Assembly: GCA_951394045.1 (NCBI GenBank)
Contig: OX595989.1
Span: 2,604,001-2,668,000, forward strand
DNA from: Nitzschia sp. DOCU1
Taxonomy: Eukaryota; Bacillariophyta; Bacillariophyceae; Bacillariales; Bacillariaceae
Reading direction: 5' to 3'
DNA length: 64,000 bases
In this document: positions 17,517 to 28,474 of the stretch, piece by piece
How the letters are laid out: each line of letters begins with the position of its first letter
Position numbering within the stretch: position 1 is the stretch's first letter
Notes under the pieces: generated by a model
The model's input: the letters and a program-made list of their open reading frames with translations, nothing else
Database searches by the model: none
What the model was told of the DNA's origin: nothing
Position numbers and translations under genes: made by a program

Positions 17517-18883
17517 ATGATGCTTTCCGTTTTCTTTTTCTGGGTCTGTCTATTTGCCATCATTTCCGAAACAGCAGCATATCTCTCGCCGTTATCTTCC
17601 TGCCGAACAACGAAGCTGCACCCTCTGAACATTTTTTACCAGGCTGATGCCGTCGATTGTCCTACAGCCACATCAACACCAATCTCCGATATTCCCGATC
17701 CGCTCCTATCTAGATCTGCGTTCTTCTTCGCGTCAGCTGCTGCATTTGCTGCACTGAGTCTATCAGCTACAGTAACCAATGCCGTGGAGGAAACGGCCAA
17801 GTCTCCCGGAAATTTTGACGGAACACTGACGACGAGCAAAGATTTTGTTTCCAATCTTCCATCGAATGTCATTTCAGCAGAGGAGTCAACAACTTCGTTG
17901 CAAGAGAGTATTTCTGGATTTGTGGCGGGAGGAGCGTTGACGGCTACGAAAACTTTGGTCAAATACCCATTGGATACAGTGACGGTGCGGCTACAAGTAC
18001 CGAGTGCCGAATATTCTCTTTCCGATCTTGGTTCCTTGTTTCGTGGTAGCTATAATGGAGTGACGTTATCGCTATTGTCCAATATTCCCGCTGGGGCAGT
18101 CTTTTTTGCCGTCAAGGATGCCACCAAGGCCAGTCTCAAGACTGCGGCGTGGGCAAGCGCGGCACCAAAGTGGGTGACCACCACCCTGGCAGTGGGTGCA
18201 GCCTTGATTCCATATTGGCTAGTTCGTAATCCAAGTGAGGTCATAAAAGTGCGACAACAAGCTGGGATTGCTGGATACGGCGAAGGTGTTTCCGCCTTGG
18301 ACGCGATTCGATTGACATTTAACGAGACAGCGATGAATGGCGGATCGACGCTCGATGCAATTCAAACATTCTACACTGGGTACTGGGAGAATATCATCTA
18401 CGGGCTCCCGGCGGATGTAATCAAGTTCGTGGCCTATGAAGCTTTTACAGGTGGACGCCGAGATTTGTCGCCACTGGAGGGTGCTCAAGCAGGGGCTTTT
18501 GCTACAGTGAGTTGCATATGATATTCGTTCTCGGTGTGCTCGAAGGTGCAAGGAATGTCTACATTTTCTTACCAGTGACTGATCTCAATTCTACATAGGC
18601 GGCTGCACAGCTGCTCACAACACCCCTTGACGTGATCCGAAATAGACTAATGTCGGGAACAGATAACAAGGGGCAGGAGAATCTCACCAGTCAAAGCGAT
18701 GGCAAGGCTCCGAAGGCGGGCTACATGGAATCGTTGATAAGACTGGGACGTGAAGAGGGTCTAAGTGGTCTGTTTGCGGGTGCGACTCCACGGGTGGCCA
18801 AGGCATTCTTAAGCGGTGCTATTCAATTTGCAACGTACGAAGGAACAAAGACTTCCATCTCACGCATTCTTCAGCAGAAATAG
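17517..18883 (+). CDS. Mitochondrial-carrier-family transporter with a plastid-type presequence
   Basis: Two exons, 17517-18506 and 18599-18883, with a 92-nt intron (GTGAGT...CATAG, phase 0), give 424 residues. The N-terminus is a signal peptide (MMLSVFFFWVCLFAIISETA) followed by AAYLSP, then about 110 residues before the carrier fold. Three carrier repeats are visible: YPLDTVTVRLQ, NPSEVIKVRQQ and TPLDVIRNRLM, each matching Px[DE]xx[KR]xR. The second splice is confirmed because it restores the third repeat and the family's terminal GATPRVAKAF segment. The wording of the repeats (IPAGAVFFAVKDATK) recalls S-adenosylmethionine carriers, but substrate is inference. Expected location is the plastid envelope. 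Confidence 0.8.
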
Positions 18884-19365
18884 CCACGAAGTACAGCCGC
18901 AGGTCGTCGGTAAAGACGCAGCGTTGGCCTGGGTCTTCGGAAACGTCGTGCGGTTCCCGTTCTCACTGGGAACATCTGGCGACTAAATTTCGGCGGAGTA
19001 GTTGCGGCCCAAAAAGTGGTTTCACTGCGTTGGTACGTGATGGTTAGGAGGTGGAGAGTGGAAAACGTATGATTTCATCTAGGAGTTGTCTATTAAATTT
19101 TACCTCACTATCTGCCTCCTGCAAGTAGTCGCCGACTACTCCGATCGTAGTTTACACGGTTGGCACCGCCGTCCGTCGTCAACCCGGGTGGTATCAAAAA
19201 CTCGATTCCGGCGCGGTTCCCATCGTTTTTGTTGCTGCAGGACGAAGTTCATCGTCATGACGAGCAACGATAGTATTGTAGATCCTGTGGCAGATCTGAT
19301 CATTGACCGGAAAGCGCCGTTGCGAGTAGGGGCTCTTATCTCTATCGCCTCAAGTTGTACGTGAA
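18884..19365. other. Spacer without a recognisable gene
   Basis: Short plus-strand frames exist (one of 92 codons from 19086), but they have no signal peptide or domain and run into the 5' side of the DUF92 gene. I see nothing else. Confidence 0.45.
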
Positions 19366-20488
19366 ATGGTGAAGCTCCTTTCAGTTTTCATCCTCCTTGC
19401 TGGTGCGACGTGCCGATGCAGGGCCTTTGTGCCTATTTCACGGACGTTGTCCTCTGTTGGCAGGGATCCATGCGTGCTTACGCCCACTTTATCAAAAGTT
19501 TTGGTAGATTCGAAACGAATTCTTACGAGACGGCAGGTGTCGATTGGACCGACGATTGATGGTGCTCAAGAGCTAGCCACCTCTCTCTTTCAGTACAATG
19601 GGAATGTTCCAATACTCCAAGCATTCGGTATCAACTTTTTCTTATTTACTTTGCTTCGCGAAAAGTTGCTTACATCATTGACACCACAAGGGTATCTTCA
19701 TGCCATGGCGCTCGGTACAGGATTGTGGACAACGCTTGGATGGCGTGGCTGGACTTTCTGTGTCCTCTATTTAGTCCTCGGCCAGCTAGGTGAGTTCAGT
19801 GTTTGAGAGACGGTCAGAAAAAAGGGGGAAATGATTTTGTTCTAAACTTCTTTCGATAGTAACAAAGGTACGATTTGCAGAGAAAGAGAAACGAGGAATC
19901 GCTGAGGGTAGAGGAGGACGGCGCGGCCCCGAGAATGTGTGGTAAGTAGGATCTTGATTGATATGAGGTGGAACGGACTCTGGTTCTAGCTTATGTTTAC
20001 TCTATATGTGAAGGGGATCAACGGCAACAGGATTAGCGTGTGCCGTGTGTTCAGTTCAAGGAGCAAGCTTTCTTGGGCTGTCATCAGAGCTCTTCCTACT
20101 GGGTTATGTTGCCTCTATTTCGACAAAGCTTGCGGATACCTTTGCTTCGGAGATCGGCAAAGCGTATGGTAAAACGACATTTCTGATTACAACACTGGAA
20201 AGAGTAGAGCCTGGAACGGAGGGTGCAGTCTCCGCAGAAGGAACGGCGGCTTCGCTCCTTGGTGGACTCCTTTTGACAATGTACGGTTGGAGCATTGGCT
20301 TGATTTCTGCTCCTGCCATTCCGATATCGGTTGGTGCCGCTTTCATTGCTACTAATATCGAGAGTTTGTTAGGCGCGACTTTGCAAGGGAAGAAGAGCTT
20401 TGAATGGGTTACCAACGAGGTTATCAACTTCATCAACACATTGATCGGTGCTGGACTAGCTATCATGGCGGGGCTGGCATTTCTGTAG
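19366..20488 (+). CDS. DUF92/TMEM19 family membrane protein, VTE6-type (phytyl-phosphate kinase-like)
   Basis: Three exons, 19366-19789, 19860-19941 and 20014-20488, give 326 residues. The splices rebuild LGQL-VTKVRFAEKEKRGIAEGRGG, then GPENVW-GSTATG, a hallmark of the DUF92 family. Later motifs include KLADTFASEIGKAYGKTTFLITTLERVEPGTEGAVSAEGT, of which ADTFASE and the GTEGAVS loop are typical. Five or six membrane helices are apparent. The N-terminus (MVKLLSVFILLAGATCRCRAFVP) is a signal peptide with an AFVP plastid junction. The plant member VTE6 phosphorylates phytyl phosphate to phytyl diphosphate, salvaging chlorophyll-derived phytol for tocopherol and phylloquinone synthesis. That role is inferred from family and targeting. 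Confidence 0.82.
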
Positions 20489-20618
20489 AAGTTCTATAGG
20501 AAGAACTTTTAGTGCGAAAAAATGTAACTGCAAAAGCTAACGAACTTAAAAACGACATCAATCCTCCTGCAACATGTAGACACGGGGCACCCAGGGTACC
20601 TGCAACCATAAGTCAATT

Positions 20619-23600
20619 CTACATCAGTGCAGCCACAACGGCAACAAATGCCGAGAACAAGCAGGTGATCAATTTCAGCTTTGGTGTTGCCGCGTCTGCC
20701 GCATCTTCCGGTACTGTATCGTCTCCTTCGTCAACTGGAGTGTCCGGCGTATCATCAGGTTCAGGGCTCTCAAATACTGCCTTCGGAATTAGGGCATGGA
20801 CCCCCCAGTTTCCATCCACGATTTGGGTCACACCGAAGTCAATACCTTGGGTAATGTAGGACCTGAGAAAGGGGCAGACACAATCAGGAATCCTGTCGAA
20901 TCTTTTAATGAGGACACATGCTTATGCCATACTTACGTAGCTTCCATCTCAGTCAGACCGTAGGCAGCCATGAGGAACTTTCTGGTTTGGGTGTATGCGT
21001 TCTTCATGGCCATATCAAGAGAACTCGCTCCATAGATATCACCCGGGTTCTCGAAGAAAGTATCCAAATAGTCAGTTTCGGTAAAGCCATGGACAATCCA
21101 ATGAGTATCCGTTTCGCCCATGGGAAAATCCAGTTTCATTTGCCAGTCATTGAAATCGGCAGCCTTGATCAGGGTGATCTTGAACTTTCCGTTGATAGAG
21201 GTTTCAATGCCTGTTCCGTCTAGCTCCGAGTCTCCCTGGGCGGCATGAGCATCCCCCATGCTCAGAAGCGCCCCGGCAACCTCGACTGGGTAGTACATCG
21301 TGGTGCCGATGCCGATTCTTTTGTTGTCCAAGTTACCCCCGGTAACCATGGGAGGAATTGAATCCACGTAGTCGTGAGATGCAGGTGCTAAACCCATGCA
21401 ACCAATGTGGTAGTTGACTGGGATCATTGCTTGGAACGGGTCATCATAGTATGTAATGGGACCCGTCTTTGTCCAACCGAAATCGGCAACTGAAAAGACG
21501 CACACGTGGGTTTGTTAGAAGACCACTGACATTACAATTTTTTAAAATCAGAATGCGATCACTTACTCGTGCTCGAGACGATAGTATCGCCATGGTCATC
21601 GTGTGGTACACAAGTTCCCGGGTAAGCGACTGAAACAGGGCACGAGCATTGTGTTAATAAACACCACTGATGTTGCACAAGACAGACACATGCCAATTAC
21701 TCACTGAAGTTTCGCTCTACTCCTTGAGGGTCAGTGATGACAGGCCACTCAAACTGGTATGAAGGTACTGCATACTCTCGACCATCGACCTCAACAATCT
21801 CATAAATCGTAACGAACTCGTCGTTGGAATCGGGCGTTCCAGTGAAATTTCCTGCATCGAATGGAGTGCCATCCACGTCATTGACTCTGGCTTGGAAACC
21901 CCACCATGCAGCAGCGTTTGAACCGAAAGCCCGTCCCTCTGGGTTAAGGCGAGGTCGCAAGTCAAGGATTTCAACCTTCAAAATATCACCGGGCTCCGCG
22001 TCGTTGACGTAGATAGGACCAGTCAAAACATGAACACCATCCCCAGATCCACTAGCCCCTCGATATGGTTCATTTGCACCTAAAGTGTTCCAAAGGTACA
22101 CTTCTTCAAGGCCCTCATCTCCTTCCACCATTTTTTGGTAGTCGTCGCACGCATGATGTGTCCCCATCTCTACTGAGATTTCATCTCCGGAGTTGATGGC
22201 GACGACGGGTTCCTGGAGCTTGCTGAAAAATCCCCAGTGCACTGTATCCTTGTTCAAGGGGATGTGGATATCTGCCTTTTCAATATCACTCAATTTTCTG
22301 CCACCTTCGCGGCTGACAGAAACGTCAATGGCGGGGCTCTCAAAAACCGCCTTCGGGATAATGCCATGAACTCCCCAGTTGCCATCGACCACTTGTGTCA
22401 TCCCGAAGTCAATCGCCTGAGTTATGAAGGACCTGAGGATTGCATAGCCACAGTCAGAAATCTCCTAGTTGAATCGGTTGCTGGCGACACACGCCTCAGT
22501 CATACTTACGTAGCTTCCATCTCGGTAAGGTCATACGCACTCATCAGGAACTTTCTAGTTTGGGTATATGCATTCTTCATTGCCATATCAAGCGAGCTAG
22601 CACCATAGATGTCGCCGGGATTAGCGGAGAACGTGGCCAAATAGTCAATCTCAGTGAATCCGTGGACAATGTATTCGGTGCTGGTTTCACCCAACGGGAA
22701 GTCGAGCACCTTTTGCCACTCATTGAAGTCCGCAGCCTTGATGACAGACACTTTAATGGTTCCAGTAAGGGATGTCTCGATACCCGTGCCGTCCAATTCG
22801 GAGTCGCCTTGGGCCGCGTGGGCATCACCCATGCTGAGCAAGGCACCTTCAACTTGGACAGGATAGTACATCGTCGTGCCAACACCAATACGTTTGTTGT
22901 CCAAATTTCCTCCAGTGACCATTGGTGGAATGGAATCAACGTAGTCGTGGGAAGCTGGAGGAAGTCCCATGCAGCCGATGTGGTAGTTGATGGGGATCCT
23001 TGCTCTGAACGGTTCATCGTAGTAGGTTATAGGAGATTTCTTCGTCCAGCCCATATCTTCGACTAAAGGCGTATAATCGGTGTGGGGTGAGCAACAAACA
23101 CATTTTCACTGTTGCAATGCGAAATGGCACCCGACTCATCTGTACTTACCATCGCTCGAAGGCAGGATGTCCCCGTGAGGATCGTGCGGTACGCAAGTTC
23201 CCGGGTAAGCGACTGAAACAGGGCACGAGCATTGTGTTAATAAACACCACTGACGTTGCACAAGACAGACACAAGCCAATTAGTACTCACTGAAGTTTCG
23301 CTCTACTCCTTGAGGGTCAGTGATGACCGGCCACTCAAACTGGTAATACGGAACGGCATAATCCATGCCATTCTCCGACACAATTTCGTAGATGGTTACA
23401 AATTCGTCATTGGAGTCGGGGGTACCAGTGAAATCTCCAGCGTCAAACGGTGTTTCGTCCACATCGTCAACACGGGCCTGAAAGCCCCACCAAGCTGCTG
23501 CATTTGATCCAAATGTCTTGCCGTCTGGGTTGGGGCGAGGCTTCAAGTCCAGAATTTCTACCTTGAGAATGTCTCCTGGCTCGGCACCGTTGACGTAAAT

Positions 23601-24141
23601 GGGCCCCGTCAGGATGTGGACTCCGTCACCTCCTCCAGTGGCACCACGGTATTCCTCGTTGGCGCCGCTACTGTTCCACATGTAAATCGACTCCATTCCA
23701 GGATCACCTTTGATCATTTGATCATACGAATCACAGGCATGGTGTGTTGCCATTTCCTTACATACGAGGTTGACAGGAGGAAACATATATTAGGGCGCCT
23801 AGTATGAATTCAACCGAGGGTTCCAAGGATGCAACCAGCACAACAAGATGCGACTTACCACCACGATGGTGTCCCCCGACTCCACAGTCAAAACCGGTGC
23901 TTCCAACTTTGAAAAGTAGCCCCAGTGAACAGTATCCTTTGGGAAAAGACGAGGTTAGTTTGGCGATCGACAAAGGGTTCCGTGAGTCAGATCGGTGCGT
24001 GCCAAGGATAGCCCCAAAGAAGTCATAACTGCAACAACGTACCTTATCCAAGGACAAAGTGTGATTCTCTCCGACAGACCGAACAGGGGCGTTGGCAGCC
24101 AGGGCCACGAGAGCCAGAGTGCTTGCAGAAGAAAATTTCAT
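20619..24141 (-). CDS. Secreted two-domain acetamidase/formamidase (internal tandem duplication)
   Basis: Nine exons: 24141-24043, 23936-23859, 23756-23291, 23212-23150, 23062-22510, 22432-21705, 21629-21567, 21489-20937 and 20862-20619. All junctions are GT-AG and the total is exactly 890 codons (889 residues). A signal peptide (MKFSSASTLALVALAANAPV) precedes domain 1 (DTVHWGYFSKLEAPV through GVHGIIPKAVFESP) and a second complete domain (DTVHWGFFSKLQEPV through GVHALIPKAVFESP). Both carry FmdA/AmdA hallmarks: MATHHACD/MGTHHACD, NYHIGCMGL, and MGDAHAAQGDSELDGTGIE. The splice EMEAT-SFITQ joins the halves without a stop. After an acidic linker the tail KLKLITCLFSAFVAVVAALM is a hydrophobic anchor or GPI-type signal. 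Expected reaction: hydrolysis of short amides to ammonia plus acid, perhaps at the cell surface for nitrogen scavenging. Confidence 0.85.
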
Positions 24142-24793
24142 GATTTTTGCACTAGCTCCTGAAACTATGGGGAAAAGATACATCAGTCGAGTTGTCGACG
24201 ACGAGAAAAAGATCGCTTTGGATATTTGACGACCGCGTATATCTTTATCTTTGTGGCGTGGCCCGAAAAAATGAGGAACTTCCGGTTTCCAAGGCGGAAG
24301 ATCTGTGCCCACCTTCGATGACGCACCAGCTAGTACGGGATGTATCGACTACGGTAGGTTCATTGCGATTTTTTTAATCCGTGCAATTCGCTGTGAAAAA
24401 GACGAACCAATGAACATTTCTACCGCAAAACTCCCTGCATCCAACAGCAGAAGAAAAGTGCCTCCGGCACAGAAGGCATATTTGCGAGTTCTTCCTTCGT
24501 TTGATAGGCGGGTCGCAACAGTGGAATCCTGTCCATGGAGCTTGCTTTTAGCTACTCGTCGTGCCTGGTACGTAACGAGATCCCCTCTATCGATCGTAGA
24601 TGGTGCATGGTAGAAATTTGGCGGAAGAAACAGTACTGCTTCTCCAGGTAGCTAGACGACTTGCTAGTCGAGAAAATTGCTGCTGCATGTTTGGGTTATC
24701 GTCCTGTGACGGCACTGCTGACTGTCGTTCTTCTTGGGCCGTGGGCCTAGAGTAGTGGCCGCAATCCTCGTCAATTTCATACATAAGGGAAAG
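24142..24793. other. Spacer upstream of the amidase gene
   Basis: The region between the amidase start and the end of the HhH-protein gene holds short frames on both strands (up to 102 codons) without domains. I see no RNA gene. Confidence 0.45.
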
Positions 24794-25540
24794 TCATTTT
24801 CGTCTTCGTCGCTTCGAAGTTGAGCTGGAGGGTGTAGCCTTCTCGTTCTCTTCTCCTCGTCGCTTTGATGCCGTTTCTTTGGTTACAGCAAGAACATCCA
24901 ACCAATTGCTCGCCTTGGCCCTCGCCGCCAACCATAACGTCCTTGCCACCTTGGCTGTCGTCCAGTCGCCACCGAGGCAAACCGCCAACTTCGCACATTC
25001 CTCATTCATTGTGAGGTAGACTTTGAGTGTATATGTTCGTTTTGGTAAAAAACAATCGATGACTTCGTCATACATATACCCAAACAAATCTGGTCTAACT
25101 AGGGACAAAACGACACTAGCGGTTGCGGGCCCGACGCCTTTGAGGTCTGCAATGGCTTCCACGGCTGCTTGAATCTTTTTCTCTTTCTGATCATCATCAC
25201 TAGAAATGGCTCTTGCATGAGAAATGCCCAATTTTGTCGCCGCTGTCACGGCAGATTCGGTGTTGGATGCAAGTTGTTTCATTAGCGCATGGCGAGGCTT
25301 ACCAACAGCAAATTTCCATGGAATGATCACATCCAATAACTCTGATTTGGTGATAAAGTATTTTGATCCACTTTTTAATTCATTTCCAAGCTTGTCGGCA
25401 TTTGCTTGGAGTGTGGTGAGGTTGCCGATTTTCGAAATGACCTCATCGTAGTGCTTATCCACGTGGCTCCATAAGGTCGGGTCACTTGATTTGGCGGCCA
25501 GCCGAACCGCAGCTTCTACTCCAGGACGCTTCTTGGACAT
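24794..25540 (-). CDS. Helix-hairpin-helix protein, uncharacterised eukaryotic family
   Basis: 248 residues from MSKKRPG at 25540. The frame is open to 25708, but the extra residues are an unrelated hydrophobic stretch. The key motif is ADLKGVGPATASVVLSLVRP around residue 135, a helix-hairpin-helix as in DNA glycosylases, followed by FGYMYDEVIDCFLP. Upstream, KYFITKSELLDVIIPWKFAVGKPR matches a family I recall in fungi and algae, where it is annotated only as an uncharacterised protein. The catalytic Lys/Asp of HhH-GPD glycosylases is not evident, so DNA binding without base excision is more likely. The C-terminus is basic (SKRRRRK), possibly a nuclear signal. Confidence 0.7.
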   Translation of the reverse strand: MSKKRPGVEAAVRLAAKSSDPTLWSHVDKHYDEVISKIGNLTTLQANADKLGNELKSGSKYFITKSELLDVIIPWKFAVGKPRHALMKQLASNTESAVTAATKLGISHARAISSDDDQKEKKIQAAVEAIADLKGVGPATASVVLSLVRPDLFGYMYDEVIDCFLPKRTYTLKVYLTMNEECAKLAVCLGGDWTTAKVARTLWLAARAKASNWLDVLAVTKETASKRRGEENEKATPSSSTSKRRRRK

Positions 25541-25939
25541 GGTGCTTTTAAAATTGAAGAGTACTATTAATGTTGAAAGGAACACAGGTCGAATGACGAG
25601 GAGCCCTTGCATGGAAGGCAAAGACCAGTAATGTGTCAAGTGTGTGATGATGATGCGAAGGACGACTGCAGTGATGGTCGGCACGAAAAATCCCGAAGCT
25701 GATGGCACTGATCATGCGCGGGGGGGGGGACGCGCAGAGCCCCAAACATGTCCCCCGATATATTGTCCAGATAGAGTGCGAGTGCTATGATATCGAACGA
25801 ACCCTACAGTAGCTCGGGCAGGCAACAAGGAACGGGCCTTGTTCAACAATTTCAGTAATTGTGGCCACCTAGATTGAGCCACAGTCGACTAGAGGTTGAA
25901 ACTAAAGCCCTTTAGAATCAACCGACCGCATTTTTAAAC
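25541..25939. other. Spacer with a G-run
   Basis: This lies between two minus-strand genes. It contains a G-rich run around 25719-25730 and otherwise no coding or RNA signal that I can see. Confidence 0.4.
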
Positions 25940-26932
25940 TCAAATCTTACTTGACTGTTTCGTAGCTTTTACCTTCAGCTCCGCATAGCCGCAGTCAGCG
26001 AGAGTAGCCCCAGTCTCCTTGTTCGTCACCGTGAAAAGAAACTTGCTGCCAGATTGGCCATTTTTCCAAATTCTCACCAGCAGAGTATCTCCAACAAATG
26101 CAGGTTGTGTAAAGCGCACCTCTAGCCTCCGTATCCGATGATCGGCGTCGGGGGCGACTTTCAAAATCCCTCGAAAAGCTGCCGCCAGAGTAAACAATCC
26201 GTGCAGCAATGGAGCTTTCTTGTCGCTGCCCATCATTTCAGAAGCAGAAGCATCCAAATGAATGTGGTTCGAGTCACCACTTGCCAACCGGTAAAGAAGC
26301 GCCTGGTTCGGTTTGGTGGCGAATGCCCATTCCAGGATCGGCGGAGTGTCGGGTATTTTGGGCGCAACAGTCAATTTGGTAACTCCGGCATCGTATGCAG
26401 ATACGTGGTCCCTTGAAATCCCGAAAACCAAAGCCGTAGATTGCATCGTGCAAAGTGCGACCTCATCGTTGGTATACGGATCCTTAAACTTGACTTTGGA
26501 TTGAGTAGTAACAAAGGTCCCCACGGATTTCGGCTGAACAAGTATTGTCTTGAGATCGATTGAAGTCTCAACCGCATCGTCGTCGCGTCCTATCGGAAGG
26601 CAGTGTTCCCAGACAATGGACTGCCACGTGTGAATGATGGGGTAACTTTTTAATTCGACGTTTCCTTTCAAATATTGTTTTGGAATAACACTTTCCTTCG
26701 CCATCAATGGCGGTGGGAAGCGAGGAATTCTTCCACTGGTTTGGTATTTGTGTAGCTCGTCAGACCAGAAGGTAAATGTTAGGCAAAATATGGGCAGTGG
26801 CGAGAATCGTGGGTGACGCTCATACACAAATCTTAAGTCTTCCTCGCCACCCTCGGAGCCCACACCAATGGACAAAGCATAGAGAATTAAATCTTTTCTG
26901 GTGAGGCGAAAGACATATCGGTCCTTGTCCAT
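25940..26932 (-). CDS. Peroxisomal-type 2-enoyl-CoA hydratase 2 (MaoC double hot-dog)
   Basis: A single-exon frame of 330 residues. The N-terminal half starts DLILYALSIGVG, the usual opening of the hydratase 2 region of multifunctional enzyme type 2. The catalytic hydratase-2 motif is YRLASGDSNHIHLD near residue 211, with the Asp/His pair in place, followed by PLLHGLFTLAAAFRG. The end VRFTQPAFVGDTLLVRIWK is also typical of the second hot-dog. The last residues are SSKI, a near-canonical PTS1 signal, suggesting peroxisomes. It hydrates trans-2-enoyl-CoA to (3R)-hydroxyacyl-CoA during fatty-acid beta-oxidation. Unlike animal MFE-2 there is no dehydrogenase or SCP2 domain, so it is a monofunctional form, as in plants (ECH2). 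Confidence 0.88.
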   Translation of the reverse strand: MDKDRYVFRLTRKDLILYALSIGVGSEGGEEDLRFVYERHPRFSPLPIFCLTFTFWSDELHKYQTSGRIPRFPPPLMAKESVIPKQYLKGNVELKSYPIIHTWQSIVWEHCLPIGRDDDAVETSIDLKTILVQPKSVGTFVTTQSKVKFKDPYTNDEVALCTMQSTALVFGISRDHVSAYDAGVTKLTVAPKIPDTPPILEWAFATKPNQALLYRLASGDSNHIHLDASASEMMGSDKKAPLLHGLFTLAAAFRGILKVAPDADHRIRRLEVRFTQPAFVGDTLLVRIWKNGQSGSKFLFTVTNKETGATLADCGYAELKVKATKQSSKI

Positions 26933-27287
26933 TTCTTCCGGTTGATTATTTCAAAGGGGTCAATTGGTCTAACGTGGTGCTGCGGACACAAAAGGTAGCG
27001 AGGCGCACCATGGTCGACCGTACGTTCCAAAACTGAATTCTAAAGTGTGCCTACTCGTGGGGGAATATGCCTCGGAGGGAGTCGCCTGCGACGTGAGTAT
27101 GACATGAGAAAAGACGCGAAATCTTTCTTGCACACGCGTGCAACCTTGCGACACCGGCTACCAAAGAAGTTTCCGGCGAGAAGAAAACCTGCGTGAAAAC
27201 AGCCTTCGGAAAAGATCTCGAAGCAGCATGCTATTCTCACAATCCAAATATTGTAAAATCCTTCAAGTGCAAAACCACCAAACAATC
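26933..27287. other. Divergent promoter region
   Basis: The region separates the hydratase (minus) and hemerythrin-like (plus) starts. The hemerythrin frame is open back to 27138, but those residues have no pattern. Nothing else is seen. Confidence 0.45.
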
Positions 27288-28181
27288 ATGCGTTTCGCTA
27301 ACAGTGGCTCCATATTTTGGCTGACTACTTTCTCGCGAAGAGCCACCCATTATACCCCGACTGGCATTGCTGCTTCGTCCAAGCTTTATTTCAGCTCGCC
27401 AGCAGGTGGTGCTGATGCTGCTGCTGCCGAGAAACCAAAGCCGCAAATCTTTGCCATTATGAGAAATGCTCATGAGGTCATTCGAGGGGGTATGGTCGAC
27501 ATGCAGAGTGCCGTTGATGCGGGTGATTTAGCAGGCGCCAAGTTGATGTGGCAAGACTTGTCTAAATTTACAGAAATGCACAAACGAATGGAAGAATCGG
27601 ACGGAAGCGACAAGTCCCCACGAGGATTTTTCAAGTAAGAAACGAACGAATGGTTTCTAGTTCGAATGACAGGTGACTTACCTTTTCATTGATACAGAGT
27701 CTTGGACGAAAAGGCCGGCGGGATGGTATCCGAAAACGGACTTTACGATTTGCATGAACAATTGGACAGTCTGGAGCACCAGGTAGCAAGTGCGATTGAA
27801 AGTGGCAACATTGCTGATTTGAAACAAGTCTTCCCCAAGTTTCTAGACTTTAATGAAAATCATTTGAAACAAGAAGAAGACGTCATGATGCCGAGCATCC
27901 AGGCCATGGCCAAAGCTGGTGAGCCAATGAAAAAGTACATGGTCGAAGACATTCTTCCGACGGTATCCGAATCCGACGATTTTGAATTCTTTGTCAAATA
28001 TGCCAATAAAGTGCTAGAGAAGCATGATGGGGGAATGCCACGAGTTCGAGTGTTTGATCATGCCTTGTGGGCGGCTGCGACCCCAGCTCAATGGGCCGTA
28101 TGGAACAAATGGATTGAAGAGTCGTTAGAGGACGGCAAGCTCTATGCTGAACTCCAAAGCCTAATTAAGGACGAGCAATAG
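27288..28181 (+). CDS. Hemerythrin HHE-domain protein, predicted mitochondrial
   Basis: Two exons, 27288-27634 and 27698-28181, joined in phase 2 across a 63-nt intron, give 276 residues. Start 27288 opens a basic, Ser/Thr-rich leader (MRFANSGSIFWLTTFSRRAT) suited to mitochondria; 27228 is an alternative. Candidate iron ligands are spread as in HHE proteins: MRNAHEVIRGG, KFTEMHKRMEE, LYDLHEQLDSLEH, NENHLKQEED and the C-terminal RVFDHALWAAATPAQW block shared with plant and algal members. These proteins bind a di-iron centre and are linked to oxygen, NO or iron sensing. The exact role here is unknown. Confidence 0.8.
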
Positions 28182-28474
28182 CTGCTTTGCTAATAATAGT
28201 GGTGCGGCATTGGATATCATTGTTTCCCAGTTGACGTACCTCTACTAGCTATCGGTCGAAACGGAAACAATGTCTGTCAGCCAGGTCGTCTAGCGCAAGA
28301 GATCGAGCCGTTAATCATCGGTTAGGAAATGGAAAGATACCGCGTCAACCACGCCAGCCAATAACTTTGCTGGTAATCGAAATGACCATGGTGTCAAAGA
28401 CACACCGAACCGGCATCAGCATATTCTCAACCGACGACGACGACGAAAAGTCAGCTTTTTCATATTTGTTCACC

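Noticed and set aside
20619..24141. Two separate adjacent amidase genes
   Set aside because: A normal GT-AG intron joins the halves in frame and there is no stop, start or signal peptide between them.
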